From NCBI RefSeq assembly GCF_026278345.1, contig NZ_CP111085.1:5362501-5426500 (forward strand): a stretch of 64,000 bases of DNA, given 5' to 3'. Origin of the DNA: Tellurirhabdus rosea. Lineage in GTDB: Bacteria; Bacteroidota; Bacteroidia; Cytophagales; Spirosomataceae. Below are positions 17,191 through 26,839 of the stretch, one piece after another. Numbering within the stretch: position 1 is the first letter of the stretch; the number at the start of each line of letters is the position of its first letter. The translations under genes were made by a program, and so were the position numbers. The notes under the pieces were generated by a model. The model saw nothing but the letters and a program-made list of their open reading frames with translations, searched no databases and was not told where the DNA came from.

Positions 17191-18077
17191 GCCGGGAGCC
17201 GCTGGTGTCCATCATCACGATCAATTACAACCAGGCGGAGGTGACGGCGGCGTTTCTGGCCTCGTCGCGGCGGCTGCGGTACCCGAACTACGAAATCATC
17301 GTGGTCGATAACGGCTCGCGGGTGACGGTCGAGGAGGTGGTTCGCCGGGAGGCCAACCCGCGCGTGCGGCTCCTGCTGAGCCCGGAGAATCTGGGGTTCA
17401 CCGGCGGCAACAACCTCGGCATGAAAGCCGCCCGGGGCGAGTTTTTCTTTATCGTCAACAACGATACGGAACTGAACGAAACCCTGCTGGATGACCTGAT
17501 GGCCCCGTTTGCCGACCCCGCCGTGGGGGTGGTCTGTCCTAAAATCCGTTATTTCTCCGAACCCGACCGCATTCAGTACGCCGGCTATGGCAAGCTGAAC
17601 GCCTATACCGGTCAGGTGGTGGCGGTCGGCACCCGGGAGCAGGACCACGGCCAGTATGACGAGCCGGGCCCCACGCATTACGCGCACGGGGCGGCCATGA
17701 TGGTCCGGCGTTCGGTAGCGGAGGCCGTGGGCCTTTTCGCCGAAGAATTCTTCCTGTGCTACGAGGAACTCGACTGGTCGGCCCGAATCCGCCGGGCGGG
17801 GTATACGATTTTTTACCAGCCCCCGGCCGTTATTCTCCACAAGGAATCGACCTCCATCGGGAAAGCCAGTCCGCTGAAAGTATACTATCACACCCGCAAC
17901 CGGATTCTGTTCATGCGGCGGAACACGGGCGGGTTGCAGTGGCTGTCGTTTCTGGTCTTTTTCTGTCTGCTGGCCGTTCCCAAACACCTTCTGCTTTACA
18001 CGCTGCGCGGACAATGGACGCACCTGCGTTCGTTCGTTTCCGGCCTCCGGTGGAATCTGTCGTACCGGCCCGCTTAA
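17169..18077 (+). CDS. Family 2 glycosyltransferase, rhamnosyltransferase-like
   Basis: A 302-aa GT2 enzyme. The GT-A fold opens with VSIITINYNQ and VVDNGS; the metal-binding motif is VNNDTE near 96-101, and ENLGFTGGNNLGMKAA is the pattern of WbbL/rhamnosyltransferase-type enzymes. The acceptor-side ED motif appears as CYEELDWSARIRRAGY. One hydrophobic C-terminal segment (about 258-280) would anchor it to the inner membrane. It probably adds the second or a later sugar to the lipid-linked unit begun by the preceding gene, with which it overlaps. Sugar and linkage cannot be read from sequence. Confidence 0.92.
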   Translation: MAEGRYVGREPLVSIITINYNQAEVTAAFLASSRRLRYPNYEIIVVDNGSRVTVEEVVRREANPRVRLLLSPENLGFTGGNNLGMKAARGEFFFIVNNDTELNETLLDDLMAPFADPAVGVVCPKIRYFSEPDRIQYAGYGKLNAYTGQVVAVGTREQDHGQYDEPGPTHYAHGAAMMVRRSVAEAVGLFAEEFFLCYEELDWSARIRRAGYTIFYQPPAVILHKESTSIGKASPLKVYYHTRNRILFMRRNTGGLQWLSFLVFFCLLAVPKHLLLYTLRGQWTHLRSFVSGLRWNLSYRPA

Positions 18078-18100
18078 GCAACTCCTTATTTTCCAGCGTT

Positions 18101-19354
18101 ATGAAAACAGCGTTATCACTACTTTTCTGGGTTTGTGTCTTCCTGACGGGGTATACCTATCTGGGGTATGGTCTTTTGATCTGGGTTCTGAACCGGGTTC
18201 GGAAGATGCTGAAACTGAACCGCTCCCGACCGGATGCGTCGGCCTACTGGCCCGAGGTGACGGTCGTGATTCCGGCCTATAACGAGCGGGCTTTTCTGCC
18301 GGCCAAACTCAAGAACTCGCTTTCCCTGGCGTATCCCGCCGACCGCATCCGCCTGCTGTTCGTGACGGAAGGTTCCATCGACGGCTCGATGGAATGGCTG
18401 CTGGAAGCCCGCCAGCGCTACGACCGCCGGATTGACGTGCTGGGCGGAAGCGTACGCCGGGGCAAGGTGGCGGCCATGAACCGCGCCATGAAATACGTCA
18501 AGTCGCCGATCGTCATTTTTACCGACGCCAATACCAACCTCAACGCCGGCGCGATTCGCAACATCGTCGCCCATTTTGCCGACCCGGACGTGGGGGCGGT
18601 GGCCGGGGAGAAGCGGATCGAACTCAATGCGGCGGAAGCGGCCGCCGGAGCCGGGGAGGGTCTTTACTGGAAATACGAATCCTTTCTGAAAAAACAGGAC
18701 GCCGAACTGCACACCATCGTCGGCGCGGCGGGCGAGCTTTTTGCTCTGCGTACCGAACTGTTTGAGGAAGTGGAGGCCGATACCCTGCTCGACGACTTCA
18801 TCATTTCGCTGCGCATCGCCGGACGCGGCTACCGGGTCCAGTACGCCCCCGACGCCTTTGCCCTGGAGCGGCCTTCGTTTTCGATTGAAGAAGAGAAAAA
18901 GCGGAAAATCCGGATTGCCACGGGCGGTTTTCAGTCCATCGTCCGGCTGGCTTACCTGCTGAATCCCTTCCGGTACGGCTGGCTGACGTTTCAGTACCTG
19001 TCGCACCGGGTCCTGCGCTGGGCCGTGGCGCCGTTCTGCCTGCCGCTGATGCTGCTGGCGTCCGTACTGCTGACGCTGGTAACGGCCCTGGAGTCCTCCC
19101 AGCTGTTTTTCTTCTGGGCCATGACCGTAGCGGCGCAGATTGGATTTTACCTGGCTGCCCTCCTGGGGTACGTCGCCGAACACCGCCAGCTACGGGTTAA
19201 GCTGCTGTTTATTCCGTACTATTTCACGTTTATGAATGTCTGCGCCATCGCCGGGCTGATGCGTTACCTGAAGGGCACTCCGGCTACCGGCATCTGGGAA
19301 AAAGCCCGCCGGGCGGAGGATGCCGAAGTGAATCCGGCGGCGGAAACGGTCTAA
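18101..19354 (+). CDS. Membrane glycosyltransferase, family 2
   Basis: A 417-aa membrane GT2. It has an N-terminal hydrophobic segment (5-30), a catalytic domain with VTVVIPAYNER (53-63), GKVAAMNRAM, the metal-binding TDANT (141-145) and the acceptor motif LLDDFIISLRIAGRGYRV, and C-terminal membrane segments. The layout resembles processive synthases, but the QxxRW box is replaced by an RKIRIATGG region. The ATG at 18101 is chosen because the catalytic fold and first membrane segment begin there; the open frame runs far upstream inside the preceding gene. It ends the rightward operon at a strong terminator. Confidence 0.92.
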   Translation: MKTALSLLFWVCVFLTGYTYLGYGLLIWVLNRVRKMLKLNRSRPDASAYWPEVTVVIPAYNERAFLPAKLKNSLSLAYPADRIRLLFVTEGSIDGSMEWLLEARQRYDRRIDVLGGSVRRGKVAAMNRAMKYVKSPIVIFTDANTNLNAGAIRNIVAHFADPDVGAVAGEKRIELNAAEAAAGAGEGLYWKYESFLKKQDAELHTIVGAAGELFALRTELFEEVEADTLLDDFIISLRIAGRGYRVQYAPDAFALERPSFSIEEEKKRKIRIATGGFQSIVRLAYLLNPFRYGWLTFQYLSHRVLRWAVAPFCLPLMLLASVLLTLVTALESSQLFFFWAMTVAAQIGFYLAALLGYVAEHRQLRVKLLFIPYYFTFMNVCAIAGLMRYLKGTPATGIWEKARRAEDAEVNPAAETV

Positions 19355-19378
19355 GCCGGAATTGTCTTTTCCCAATAC

Positions 19379-19413
19379 AAAAGCCCGGAAGCGAGACTCG
19401 CTTCCGGGCTTTT
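19379..19413. terminator. Bidirectional intrinsic terminator
   Basis: A 14-bp stem (AAGCCCGGAAGCGA / TCGCTTCCGGGCTT) with a GAC loop, flanked by A- and T-runs. It separates the converging glycosyltransferase and polymerase genes and should serve both. Confidence 0.92.
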
Positions 19414-19438
19414 CTGTCTTAAACGAATCTGTAACGAA

Positions 19439-20896
19439 TCAGGCGGCCTGTTCGTCTTCCTCGGCCGTTTCGCTTTCCTCCTTCGTATCAAACCGGCTGC
19501 ACAGGTGAAAGGTGGCGATGGTGATGTACATCACCGTTGAAGTAGGGGTCTGTCCGAGGATCTGGTTGCCGTAACTGGCCAGCAGAATCCCGATGTACCC
19601 GCTGAAGAGGCCCCGCATGGTGGAGGCCAGAACGGGGTCCCGGAGCCGGATGATATTGCGGTACCCGGCCGCCGCGATCATGAGCAGCGTCAGGATGTGG
19701 ATGCTGAGGCCAACCACGCCGGTCTCCACCCAGATTTTGACGTACCAGCTGTCCAGCGCGGTCTCGGCCAGAAACGTTCCGGGCGAAAAGCGGCGGCCCC
19801 ATTCCCCGCCCGAGCCAATACCGGCCCCGATGGGACGCGAGTCCATGTAGCCGCTGAGCTTTTTCTGATTGGCCAGCCGCACCTGCAGAGAGGGGTCGTT
19901 GGGGTCGAGGGCGCTCCGCATCCGCTGCACCTGATAATTTCCCTGAGCGATGTAGGTGAATTTGAGAAACCCGTACGCCCCGGCGGCCAGGACCATCCCG
20001 ACGGCGATGACCGCCAGATTTCGCCGCAGCAGCAGGTAGGCCATCATTCCGCCCGCAAAAACGATGAGCGGTCCCCGCGACCCGGCTAGCGCATACCCCC
20101 AGAAACTGGTGACCGCGATAAAAATGTACTTCAGCCGGTGCAGATTGTTCTTGGTTTCGACGGCCAGAATCATGGCAAACAGCGAGGCGTGCGCCGCCGC
20201 CGCGCCGTACTGCCCGGCATCGCTGTAAATGGAAAAGCTGCGGAGGTTGCCAAACAGAATGTGGGTCTGGGCACCCCCTTCGTCCATCCAGCGCTGCTCG
20301 TTGGTTGTCAGGCCGATGTACTGCTGTTTGAAGGCCCATAGCGCCGCAAAAGCCGAATAGGCCATCCAGGTATTGACGAAACGGTAAAGGTCCTTGCGTT
20401 CGGTAATCAGCAGCAGGCCGATCACCACGATCTGAATCATGTAGATCGAAACCCCGCGGGCGGCAAAGAACCAGGCCTGCTTGCTGCGGGCCTCCGGATT
20501 GAACAGCTCGAAAACGGTAAAGACGAACCAGATGGCCGTCGCGAAAAAGACGGCGGACTGGAAGACGCCGATGTTTTTCTTTTTGTTGAAAAGCGCCCCG
20601 ATGAGCGTAAGCAGCATCACCCCGTCGATGGAGAGACCGATGGGAATGTTCGTGTACAGAATCCGCCCGATGGCAAAGAGCGTGAAACTCAGGTGGTACA
20701 GCAAGGAGACCCCAACGCGCGGGCGGGCCACAATCGTGCAGACGATGGTCAGCACAATGGGCAGCGCAATGAGCAGGCCGACTCCTTCCATCCCGGCCCC
20801 GGCAATGTAGCGGCCCGCAAGCAGGGCCGTTCCGATGGAGACCAGAGCCAGCAGAGCGGTCCAGAGAGTCGGATGACGTTCAGACAGTGTGTGCAT
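19439..20896 (-). CDS. O-antigen ligase / polysaccharide polymerase-like membrane protein
   Basis: A 485-aa integral membrane protein with ten or more hydrophobic segments and a large loop near residues 300-375. It contains the Wzy/WaaL-type loop pattern around SRPIGAGIGSGGEWGRRF and ALDSWYVKIWVETGVVGL, plus WGYALAGSRGPLI. Members polymerise or ligate lipid-linked repeat units at the periplasmic face of the inner membrane. Next to a GumC-like gene (8-bp gap) a polymerase role is likely. The C-terminus is acidic (EESETAEEDE). No Wzx flippase is visible in the window. Confidence 0.87.
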   Translation of the reverse strand: MHTLSERHPTLWTALLALVSIGTALLAGRYIAGAGMEGVGLLIALPIVLTIVCTIVARPRVGVSLLYHLSFTLFAIGRILYTNIPIGLSIDGVMLLTLIGALFNKKKNIGVFQSAVFFATAIWFVFTVFELFNPEARSKQAWFFAARGVSIYMIQIVVIGLLLITERKDLYRFVNTWMAYSAFAALWAFKQQYIGLTTNEQRWMDEGGAQTHILFGNLRSFSIYSDAGQYGAAAAHASLFAMILAVETKNNLHRLKYIFIAVTSFWGYALAGSRGPLIVFAGGMMAYLLLRRNLAVIAVGMVLAAGAYGFLKFTYIAQGNYQVQRMRSALDPNDPSLQVRLANQKKLSGYMDSRPIGAGIGSGGEWGRRFSPGTFLAETALDSWYVKIWVETGVVGLSIHILTLLMIAAAGYRNIIRLRDPVLASTMRGLFSGYIGILLASYGNQILGQTPTSTVMYITIATFHLCSRFDTKEESETAEEDEQAA

Positions 20897-20904
20897 CGGG
20901 ATGA

Positions 20905-23091
20905 CTACGCGGACGGCGCCGGCTCAGACCTTGATTTCTTTTTTCGGTAAAAATGAAAGGCCCGTTTCGGAATGTCGCCCAGGAGCGGACGCAGCCAGTC
21001 GGGCTCGACCCGGTTCAGAACGGCAAAGACCTTGTTGCGGGTGGCTTTCCGGTACAGGTTCAGCAAGGTCGCGTCGGCTTTGACCCATTGGGTGGTCGCG
21101 TCGGTAACGAGCAGGGACAGGTGCGACTGTCCGGCCAGGTGCGCCGGAATGGCCGTGTCGAGCAGATTGGGCAGTTCGAGGAAAATGTAATCGAACACCT
21201 CGGGACCCGGAGCCCCGGCGTTTTCGAGCAGCGACCCGATCCAGCCCGTATCCGAAAAGTCGTCCGAAACGTAGTAGGGCACCGTGGTAGCGGCGGTACT
21301 CGGCGGCGTATTGACTTTTTTCGGATCGAACGGGTAGAGGTAACACACGCGCTGGCCGGCTTTGGCAAACTGGTGACTGATGCGTTCGCCCACCCACGAA
21401 CGGCCCTGTCCCCGCCGCGTGCTGAAGAGCGTGACGAGGTGATAGGCCGAAGTGGGAGCTACCGTGGTCGTTTCGATCAGGATGGCACTGCGCAACTGTT
21501 CCAGCATACACTGCTCGATGTACGGCAGCTCGTACCGCTGCGTCCGTTTGGTCACGGCGGGGAAGGCCGCGCCCAGCGGAAGGGCGGTCAGTTCTTCCGC
21601 CCGCTCGGGCGTCCGGATGGTCGAGTTCAGAAACTCGGTGGCGAAGGCAACCGCCAGAACGAGCACGACGCCGGCCAGGAAGCCCGACATCGTCAGCATT
21701 TTCTGCTTCGACGCCTGGGCCTGAGACGGATAGGTCGGCGGGTCCAGCAGCGTGATGGGCCGGGTTACTTCCAGGTTTTTCTGCTTGAGACGGGCTGCCT
21801 GCAGGCTGCTCAGACTGCTCAGGTAATCTTTCTCGGCCAGACCGATGCGGCGTTCCATCCGGCTGAGGGTTGTTCCCAGCGGAGCATAATGGCTGTAAAT
21901 GCCGTCGAAATCCTTCAGACGCTTCTGGTACACGTTGACCCGGGCGGCCGATTCCTCGTATTCCAGCATCCGGTTGACCCACTGCTGGGCGAGGTTTTCC
22001 TGCGGAATGGCGTCGAGGGTGTTGTTGAGGGCGTAATACGAGCGGGCCAGGGATTTGATCTCTTCCGTAATCCGGTTGACCCGACGCTGCTGTTTTTCAA
22101 TGGCTTCCGGTGTTCCTTCAAACGTATTCAGGTTGGTCAGCTCCATTTGCGCCGAAGCGAGTTCCCCCCGTTTCCCGAGGAGGGTCTCGTTGAGCCGGAC
22201 GATGGACTTCTGGTCCGCCGATTTGCTTTCGATCGATTCCAGCGCCGCTTTGGCCACCTGCATGTTCACCATTTCGGTCTGAATGTTGGTGGTGAGGTTT
22301 TCCTTCGACTGGGAAACATACCGCGACTCCTCGCCGTAGTTGATGATCTTGTTGTCGATGCCGAAGTTCTTCAGGTCATTTTCAGCCTTTTGTAACGTTT
22401 CGTAGGCCGTCTGCGTCTGCTCCTCATAATACTGGATGACGTTCCCGGTTTCGGCCGTTTTGGCTTTTTCGTGCCGCTGTTTAAAAACTACCAGCAGAAT
22501 GTTCAGCGTCTGGTAACAGATCGGGGCGTCGTTGGCCGTAAACGAAAATTGCAGCATATCGCTGCTGTTGACCCGCTTGACCCCCATGCCCGCCAGCACA
22601 TTGTTGACGGCATAGGCGCTCGGCGACTGGTAGAGGAGCCATTTCAGCGGCGCCCCCTCCGGCGTGTCGAGCAACTTGTGCAGATTCTGGTAAGTCGCTT
22701 CGGTGCTGCCCGGCACTACCGCCAGCGCCCGCAACTCGGGCTTAACCAGGATTTTAAGGTCAGCAAACGTCTTCTTCCCGATGATCTGGTCGTCGGGTTT
22801 GTCCTGAAGAAGGTGCAGCGCCATCAGCCGCAGCGCAACCTCGGTCAGGGCTTCCCGGCTTTTGATCATCGAGATCATGCCCTCGATGGTGTTGTTGATC
22901 GCGCCGCCGTCCGGACGTTCGTCGCTGATGGAAATGTTGGAAGCGAGTCCGGTGGCAACCGTGGCCGTCGTCTGGAATTCGCGGGGCAGGTCCCGGGTCA
23001 GGTGAAAGACCGTCGCGGCCAGAACGGTGGGCATCAAAATCAACCACGGCAGGCATTTTTTCAACAACCGGATAATTGCGAAAACTGTCAT
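20905..23091 (-). CDS. GumC/Wzc-like chain-length protein with degenerate kinase domain
   Basis: A 728-aa polysaccharide co-polymerase. There are two membrane segments (about 14-32 and 475-495) with a long periplasmic coiled-coil region between, and the PPTYPSQAQASKQK proline-rich stretch before the second segment, as in Wzz/GumC. The C-terminal 210 residues have a BY-kinase-like layout but the Walker A is broken (STRRGQGRSWVGERI, no GKS/T), the A' Asp motif is not evident, and no tyrosine cluster exists (tail KKKSRSEPAPSA). A Walker B-like FDYIFLELPN remains. It probably controls chain length without self-phosphorylation. It lies between the polymerase and the TolC-like gene. Confidence 0.88.
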   Translation of the reverse strand: MTVFAIIRLLKKCLPWLILMPTVLAATVFHLTRDLPREFQTTATVATGLASNISISDERPDGGAINNTIEGMISMIKSREALTEVALRLMALHLLQDKPDDQIIGKKTFADLKILVKPELRALAVVPGSTEATYQNLHKLLDTPEGAPLKWLLYQSPSAYAVNNVLAGMGVKRVNSSDMLQFSFTANDAPICYQTLNILLVVFKQRHEKAKTAETGNVIQYYEEQTQTAYETLQKAENDLKNFGIDNKIINYGEESRYVSQSKENLTTNIQTEMVNMQVAKAALESIESKSADQKSIVRLNETLLGKRGELASAQMELTNLNTFEGTPEAIEKQQRRVNRITEEIKSLARSYYALNNTLDAIPQENLAQQWVNRMLEYEESAARVNVYQKRLKDFDGIYSHYAPLGTTLSRMERRIGLAEKDYLSSLSSLQAARLKQKNLEVTRPITLLDPPTYPSQAQASKQKMLTMSGFLAGVVLVLAVAFATEFLNSTIRTPERAEELTALPLGAAFPAVTKRTQRYELPYIEQCMLEQLRSAILIETTTVAPTSAYHLVTLFSTRRGQGRSWVGERISHQFAKAGQRVCYLYPFDPKKVNTPPSTAATTVPYYVSDDFSDTGWIGSLLENAGAPGPEVFDYIFLELPNLLDTAIPAHLAGQSHLSLLVTDATTQWVKADATLLNLYRKATRNKVFAVLNRVEPDWLRPLLGDIPKRAFHFYRKKKSRSEPAPSA

Positions 23092-23098
23092 GGATGGA

Positions 23099-23887
23099 TT
23101 AGTTCAGGATTAAACGGGGCAATTCGACGCCGGTGAGAATTTCGAAGTCATACAGCTTGGTCATGAATTCACTGCGCTTCTGCTCGACTTCGATCTGGGT
23201 CGAGGTGTAGGCTTTGCTGGCCGAGGCGTATTCGTCGGGCGCGGTTTTGCCTTTCTGATAACTGATTTCGGCGACCCGGAAGGCGATGAGGGCGGCCTGG
23301 GCGTCGCGGATGGTCAGGCGGAGCACTTTCTGGGACAGCAGCAGAGCCTGATAAGCCTGGGAAAGTTCGCGCTTGAAGCTTTGTTTGGCCTGGTCCCGGT
23401 GAATGACGGAAAGCCGGTGCTCGATCTTCGCGGTTTGAATCTTCCGGCGGCGGCTCAGCAGTTCCCCGACCGAAATGCCGAAAGTGACCCCGTACCGGTA
23501 GCCGTTGTTGAGCGAGAAAGTTTCGTTAGCCACGTTGCCCACGCTGAGGACGGTGGCCGTGCCGCTGTTGAAGCCGGCGGAGGTGCTCAGCTGATTCAGG
23601 ATGGCAACCCGCGAGGCCTGAATGTCCAGAATCCGGCTTTCTACCGTCGCGTCTTCCACTTTCATGAGGGGCGAGTGGTGCAGGGCCAGATCAAAGATGC
23701 GTTCGAAGGGAATAAGCTGGTCGCCCAGGTCGCGGTCCAGACTCAGCATCAGCGTGTCGGCAGAAGCCGGAGCCGCGGCGCTGGCCGGGGCAAGCGTCAG
23801 TGCCGAAAGGAGCAAAACCAGAACGGGAAACCACGAGCGTACTCTACCGAATTTACGTTTACGGGGGGATTTTGAAAAACGGTACAT
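23099..23887 (-). CDS. Half-length TolC-like outer-membrane protein
   Basis: A 262-aa secreted protein with a signal peptide (about residues 18-42) and one TolC-type (OEP) repeat of long helices: IFDLALHHSPLMKVEDATVES, a beta-like LSTSAGFNSG..YRYGVTFGISV region, then KREL SQAYQALLLSQKVLRLT and DEYASASKAYTSTQIEVEQKRSEF helices. Classical TolC proteins have two such repeats and about 450-500 residues, so this is roughly half. It could assemble as a larger oligomer and form the export channel for the polysaccharide, since no Wza-type gene is visible. It is first in the leftward unit with the GumC-like and polymerase genes (7-bp gap). Confidence 0.8.
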   Translation of the reverse strand: MYRFSKSPRKRKFGRVRSWFPVLVLLLSALTLAPASAAAPASADTLMLSLDRDLGDQLIPFERIFDLALHHSPLMKVEDATVESRILDIQASRVAILNQLSTSAGFNSGTATVLSVGNVANETFSLNNGYRYGVTFGISVGELLSRRRKIQTAKIEHRLSVIHRDQAKQSFKRELSQAYQALLLSQKVLRLTIRDAQAALIAFRVAEISYQKGKTAPDEYASASKAYTSTQIEVEQKRSEFMTKLYDFEILTGVELPRLILN

Positions 23888-24016
23888 TATTTGTCTGATA
23901 AATATGGGTTGCTAACCATACAGCAATTATGTTGCCAGTCTGTTAAATAACCCTCTACAAGTATACTAAAACAGTATATTAAAGACTTTTCATAGAATCT
24001 CGATTAATAGTAAGCG

Positions 24017-24649
24017 ATGAACGCATTGAAAGCCTTCCTGAAAGAGAGTCCCCGGGTGAAATCATTTGTCCATTATCTGCTGCTTCCGAGCGGGCAGGCC
24101 CGGCCGCGGCGCTGGGTAAGCTGGCTGATTAATCCGTTTGTGCACCCCCGCGGCAACGGCAGTCGGGTCTGCGGCACGGTTCGGCTGGATGTGCTTCCGT
24201 TTCAGCCGTTTTCGATCGGCCGTGATTCGACCATCGAAGACTACAGCGTGATCAACAACGGCGTGGGAGCGGTGGCTATCGGGGACGGGGTCCGGGTAGG
24301 CATCAGCAACGTGATTATCGGGCCGGTGACGATTGGAAACGACGTAATTACGGCCCAGAACGTGGTTATTTCCGGCCTGAACCACTCGTATCAGGACATT
24401 CACCGGCCAATCCGGCGGCAGCCGGTTTCGGTAGCTCCGATTGTGGTCGGGGAGGGAAGCTGGATCGGGGCCAATGCGGTCGTTACGGCCGGAGTCCGCA
24501 TCGGGAGAAATGCCGTCGTGGCGGCGGGCAGCGTAGTGACCAAAGACGTACCGCCGTTCTGCGTCGTGGGCGGCAATCCGGCCCGCATCATCAAGCGGTA
24601 CTGCGAAGCAAGCGGAAAGTGGGAGCGGGCGACGCTCGCCAGAACCTAG
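24017..24649 (+). CDS. Left-handed beta-helix acyltransferase
   Basis: A 210-aa hexapeptide-repeat acyltransferase of the WcaF/maltose O-acetyltransferase class. The repeats run from about 65 to 185 ([62 protein letters not shown]), with the catalytic-type His in GLNHSY and the [10 protein letters not shown] end motif. It probably O-acetylates a sugar of the polysaccharide, using acetyl-CoA. It is the lone rightward gene in this half of the locus and overlaps the converging glycosyltransferase gene by 4 nt. Confidence 0.9.
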   Translation: MNALKAFLKESPRVKSFVHYLLLPSGQARPRRWVSWLINPFVHPRGNGSRVCGTVRLDVLPFQPFSIGRDSTIEDYSVINNGVGAVAIGDGVRVGISNVIIGPVTIGNDVITAQNVVISGLNHSYQDIHRPIRRQPVSVAPIVVGEGSWIGANAVVTAGVRIGRNAVVAAGSVVTKDVPPFCVVGGNPARIIKRYCEASGKWERATLART

Positions 24650-25830
24650 CGTTTGTCCCGAAGCACCTCGCCCAGAATCTGCTCAAGCCGTTTGCCGCGC
24701 TCTTCCCAGGAATTGGTACGGGCAAAGGCCGACCGTTTCCGGGCCTCTTCCGGACGGGTATCGGCCAGCGCCCCTTTCAGGGCTTCGCAGAAGTCCTCCG
24801 GCGAATCGGCCAGCGCGACGACTCCGGCAAAGTCGGACAAATCCGAAAAAAGAGTTGAAACGACGGGAAGTCCGGCGGCCAGGTATTCGTTGACCTTCAG
24901 CGGATAAATGGCCTTGGTCTGCTGGTTGCAGACGAACGGAATCAGGGCGGCGTCGAAGGTTTCGACAAACGCCGGAAGCTGGCTGGGCGCGACCGGCGGG
25001 CTGAGCGTCACGTTGGCATACGGCTCAAAGAACGCCCGGATCGCCGCGTCGGGCTGTCGGCCGACAAACTGGAATTGAACCTCGGGAAAGCGCTGAAAAC
25101 AGGTGCCGAGCAAATCCAGGTCGAGGCGATTGTCGATGGCCCCGATGTAACCCACGGTTTGGACGGGTTTGGGCGTCGGCAGATGAAAAGCCTGCTGAAA
25201 GAGCGGATAGTCAACCCCGTTTTCCAGCAGATAACAGGGCGTCGTGTCCGTCGTCTTCCGGAGCTGGAGTTCGCGGGAGGAGGCGATGACTGCGTCGGCC
25301 TGCCGGATCAGCGCCGCTTCGGAAAGGGGGCCGTGGTGGCGGCTCCAGCTTTCGGCGTAAATATCGTCGTAGCAGTAGTAGACCAGCGCGCGTTCGTTGA
25401 GCCGTCCCGCCAGCGCAAGGCCGTTGATCGGGTGAAACGCATTGATGACCACCGGGCGGTCGAAAGCGAGCCGTTTCATGGCGGCCCGGATCTCGGCGGC
25501 AAGCCAGTACGTATTAAAGCCCTGGGCGAATCCGTGAAGCACTCCCGGCTGCATCCAGTTGACCGGAAGCACGGGCGGTGGCGTAAGGACGTGCAGTGTG
25601 CCGCCGTGGGAAAGCTCAACGCGGGCTAATCGCTCATCCAGTCCGACTACTTTCTTCCAGCCGTTTCTCAGCCTGCCCGTCACCAGGTCTTTGACCGAAA
25701 CGGCAAAGTCGACGTACAGCACCCGGTGGTGGCGGGCCAGTTCGTTCATCAGTTCGACGGTCGACTTGGTGAACGCGTTGGTGTACGAGGTCAGGCTGAC
25801 ACAGACAACCTCAAAAGAAGGGACGGACAT
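24646..25830 (-). CDS. GT-B fold glycosyltransferase, family 4-like
   Basis: A 394-aa GT-B enzyme. The N-terminal half has an acceptor-side Rossmann fold with [16 protein letters not shown] and [12 protein letters not shown] (a TuaH-like pattern). The C-terminal half has the nucleotide-sugar site: [24 protein letters not shown] and the EX7E-like [15 protein letters not shown]. No signal or membrane segment is seen, so it acts at the cytoplasmic face. It sits 21 bp downstream of a GT2 gene on the same strand and is probably co-transcribed. Donor and acceptor are unknown. Confidence 0.9.
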   Translation of the reverse strand: MSVPSFEVVCVSLTSYTNAFTKSTVELMNELARHHRVLYVDFAVSVKDLVTGRLRNGWKKVVGLDERLARVELSHGGTLHVLTPPPVLPVNWMQPGVLHGFAQGFNTYWLAAEIRAAMKRLAFDRPVVINAFHPINGLALAGRLNERALVYYCYDDIYAESWSRHHGPLSEAALIRQADAVIASSRELQLRKTTDTTPCYLLENGVDYPLFQQAFHLPTPKPVQTVGYIGAIDNRLDLDLLGTCFQRFPEVQFQFVGRQPDAAIRAFFEPYANVTLSPPVAPSQLPAFVETFDAALIPFVCNQQTKAIYPLKVNEYLAAGLPVVSTLFSDLSDFAGVVALADSPEDFCEALKGALADTRPEEARKRSAFARTNSWEERGKRLEQILGEVLRDKR

Positions 25831-25851
25831 GGCGGCTACCGAGAAGCGTTC

Positions 25852-26763
25852 TTAAGCAGTGATTTTCTTGCGGGGGTCGAGGTAGAGCGGAAGGCGTTTG
25901 AGTTCTTTCTGAACCCGGGTAAAAAACGCGGCGCTGAGGCTGCCTTCCGCCATGATGCTCCGGTCGTTGGTCCAGCCGCGGGCCGCGTCGGAACGAACAC
26001 GCAGCAACCGGCCCCGGGCGGACAGACAGAGCGCCAGCCAGCCGTCCTCGCAGCGGCCTTCGGCCCGGGGCTGTCCGGAGGTCAGTTCTGTTCCCGTAAA
26101 GGTTGACTGGTGGCCGATAGTCACATCGAAGCCCCCGACGGCCAGCGCGTCGGCGCGGCGGAAGGCGAAATTCATGCCCCGCACGTCCACGGCCTCGCGG
26201 TTGCGTTTACGGATGTGCGTGAACAGTTCGCCGATGGATTCATAAAGACCCAACTTAAGGCGGGAATTCTGCCGACTGGGGATAAACGAATAGTAGCCGT
26301 AAGTACAAACCACCTCGGGCTGCGTGAACAGGGGTTCGGTGACGGCATCAACCCAGCCCGGCGGATACAGCGAATCGGCGTCGGCACAAACGATGCAGGT
26401 GCCTTTGGCGGCCAGCAGCCCCGCCTGCCGGGCATGGGCCACGCCCTGCTGCGTGACCAGAATCGAACGCACGCCGCAGCGGTCGAGGATTTCCTGGGTC
26501 CGGTCCGTGGATTTGTTGTTGGCAATCAGCAGTTCGACCCGGCGAGTCGACTTGAGCCCGGCCATGGAGGCCAGGAGCCAGAGCAGGTTTTTTTCTTCAT
26601 TATAGGCCGGAATCACAATGGAAATTTCCGGCGCACTGTCCGATAACCAGCGGAGCTTTTCCCGCAGTTCGTCAAAATGGGAAGCCGGAACCTCGTCCGG
26701 AGATTTAGGCGAATGCAGAATATTCTTAAGCCAGTCGGGCGTAGTAAAGCGCTGTAAAAACAT
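25852..26763 (-). CDS. Family 2 glycosyltransferase
   Basis: A 303-aa GT2 enzyme. ISIVIPAYNEEKNL opens the GT-A fold, the metal-binding motif is ADADSLYP, and the later part includes GMNFAFRRADALAVGGFD and CEDGWLALCL, which supplies the acidic acceptor-side residues. A hydrophobic stretch is lacking, so it is soluble or peripheral. The ATG at 26763 is used; a TTG two codons earlier is in frame. It is followed by the GT-B enzyme and preceded by the degenerate receiver gene, all leftward. Confidence 0.9.
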   Translation of the reverse strand: MFLQRFTTPDWLKNILHSPKSPDEVPASHFDELREKLRWLSDSAPEISIVIPAYNEEKNLLWLLASMAGLKSTRRVELLIANNKSTDRTQEILDRCGVRSILVTQQGVAHARQAGLLAAKGTCIVCADADSLYPPGWVDAVTEPLFTQPEVVCTYGYYSFIPSRQNSRLKLGLYESIGELFTHIRKRNREAVDVRGMNFAFRRADALAVGGFDVTIGHQSTFTGTELTSGQPRAEGRCEDGWLALCLSARGRLLRVRSDAARGWTNDRSIMAEGSLSAAFFTRVQKELKRLPLYLDPRKKITA

Positions 26764-26839
26764 AGGCAAGCAGTTGCTGGAGAATCCGTCTCAAAAACTG
26801 TGCCTTTGTCTGATAAACAACGGCCCGGAGCCTAGGTGC

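Noticed and set aside
17756-18100. A longer N-terminus for the 18101-19354 glycosyltransferase
   Set aside because: The extra stretch overlaps the end of the preceding glycosyltransferase in another frame and lacks domain sense; the first membrane helix begins at the ATG at 18101.
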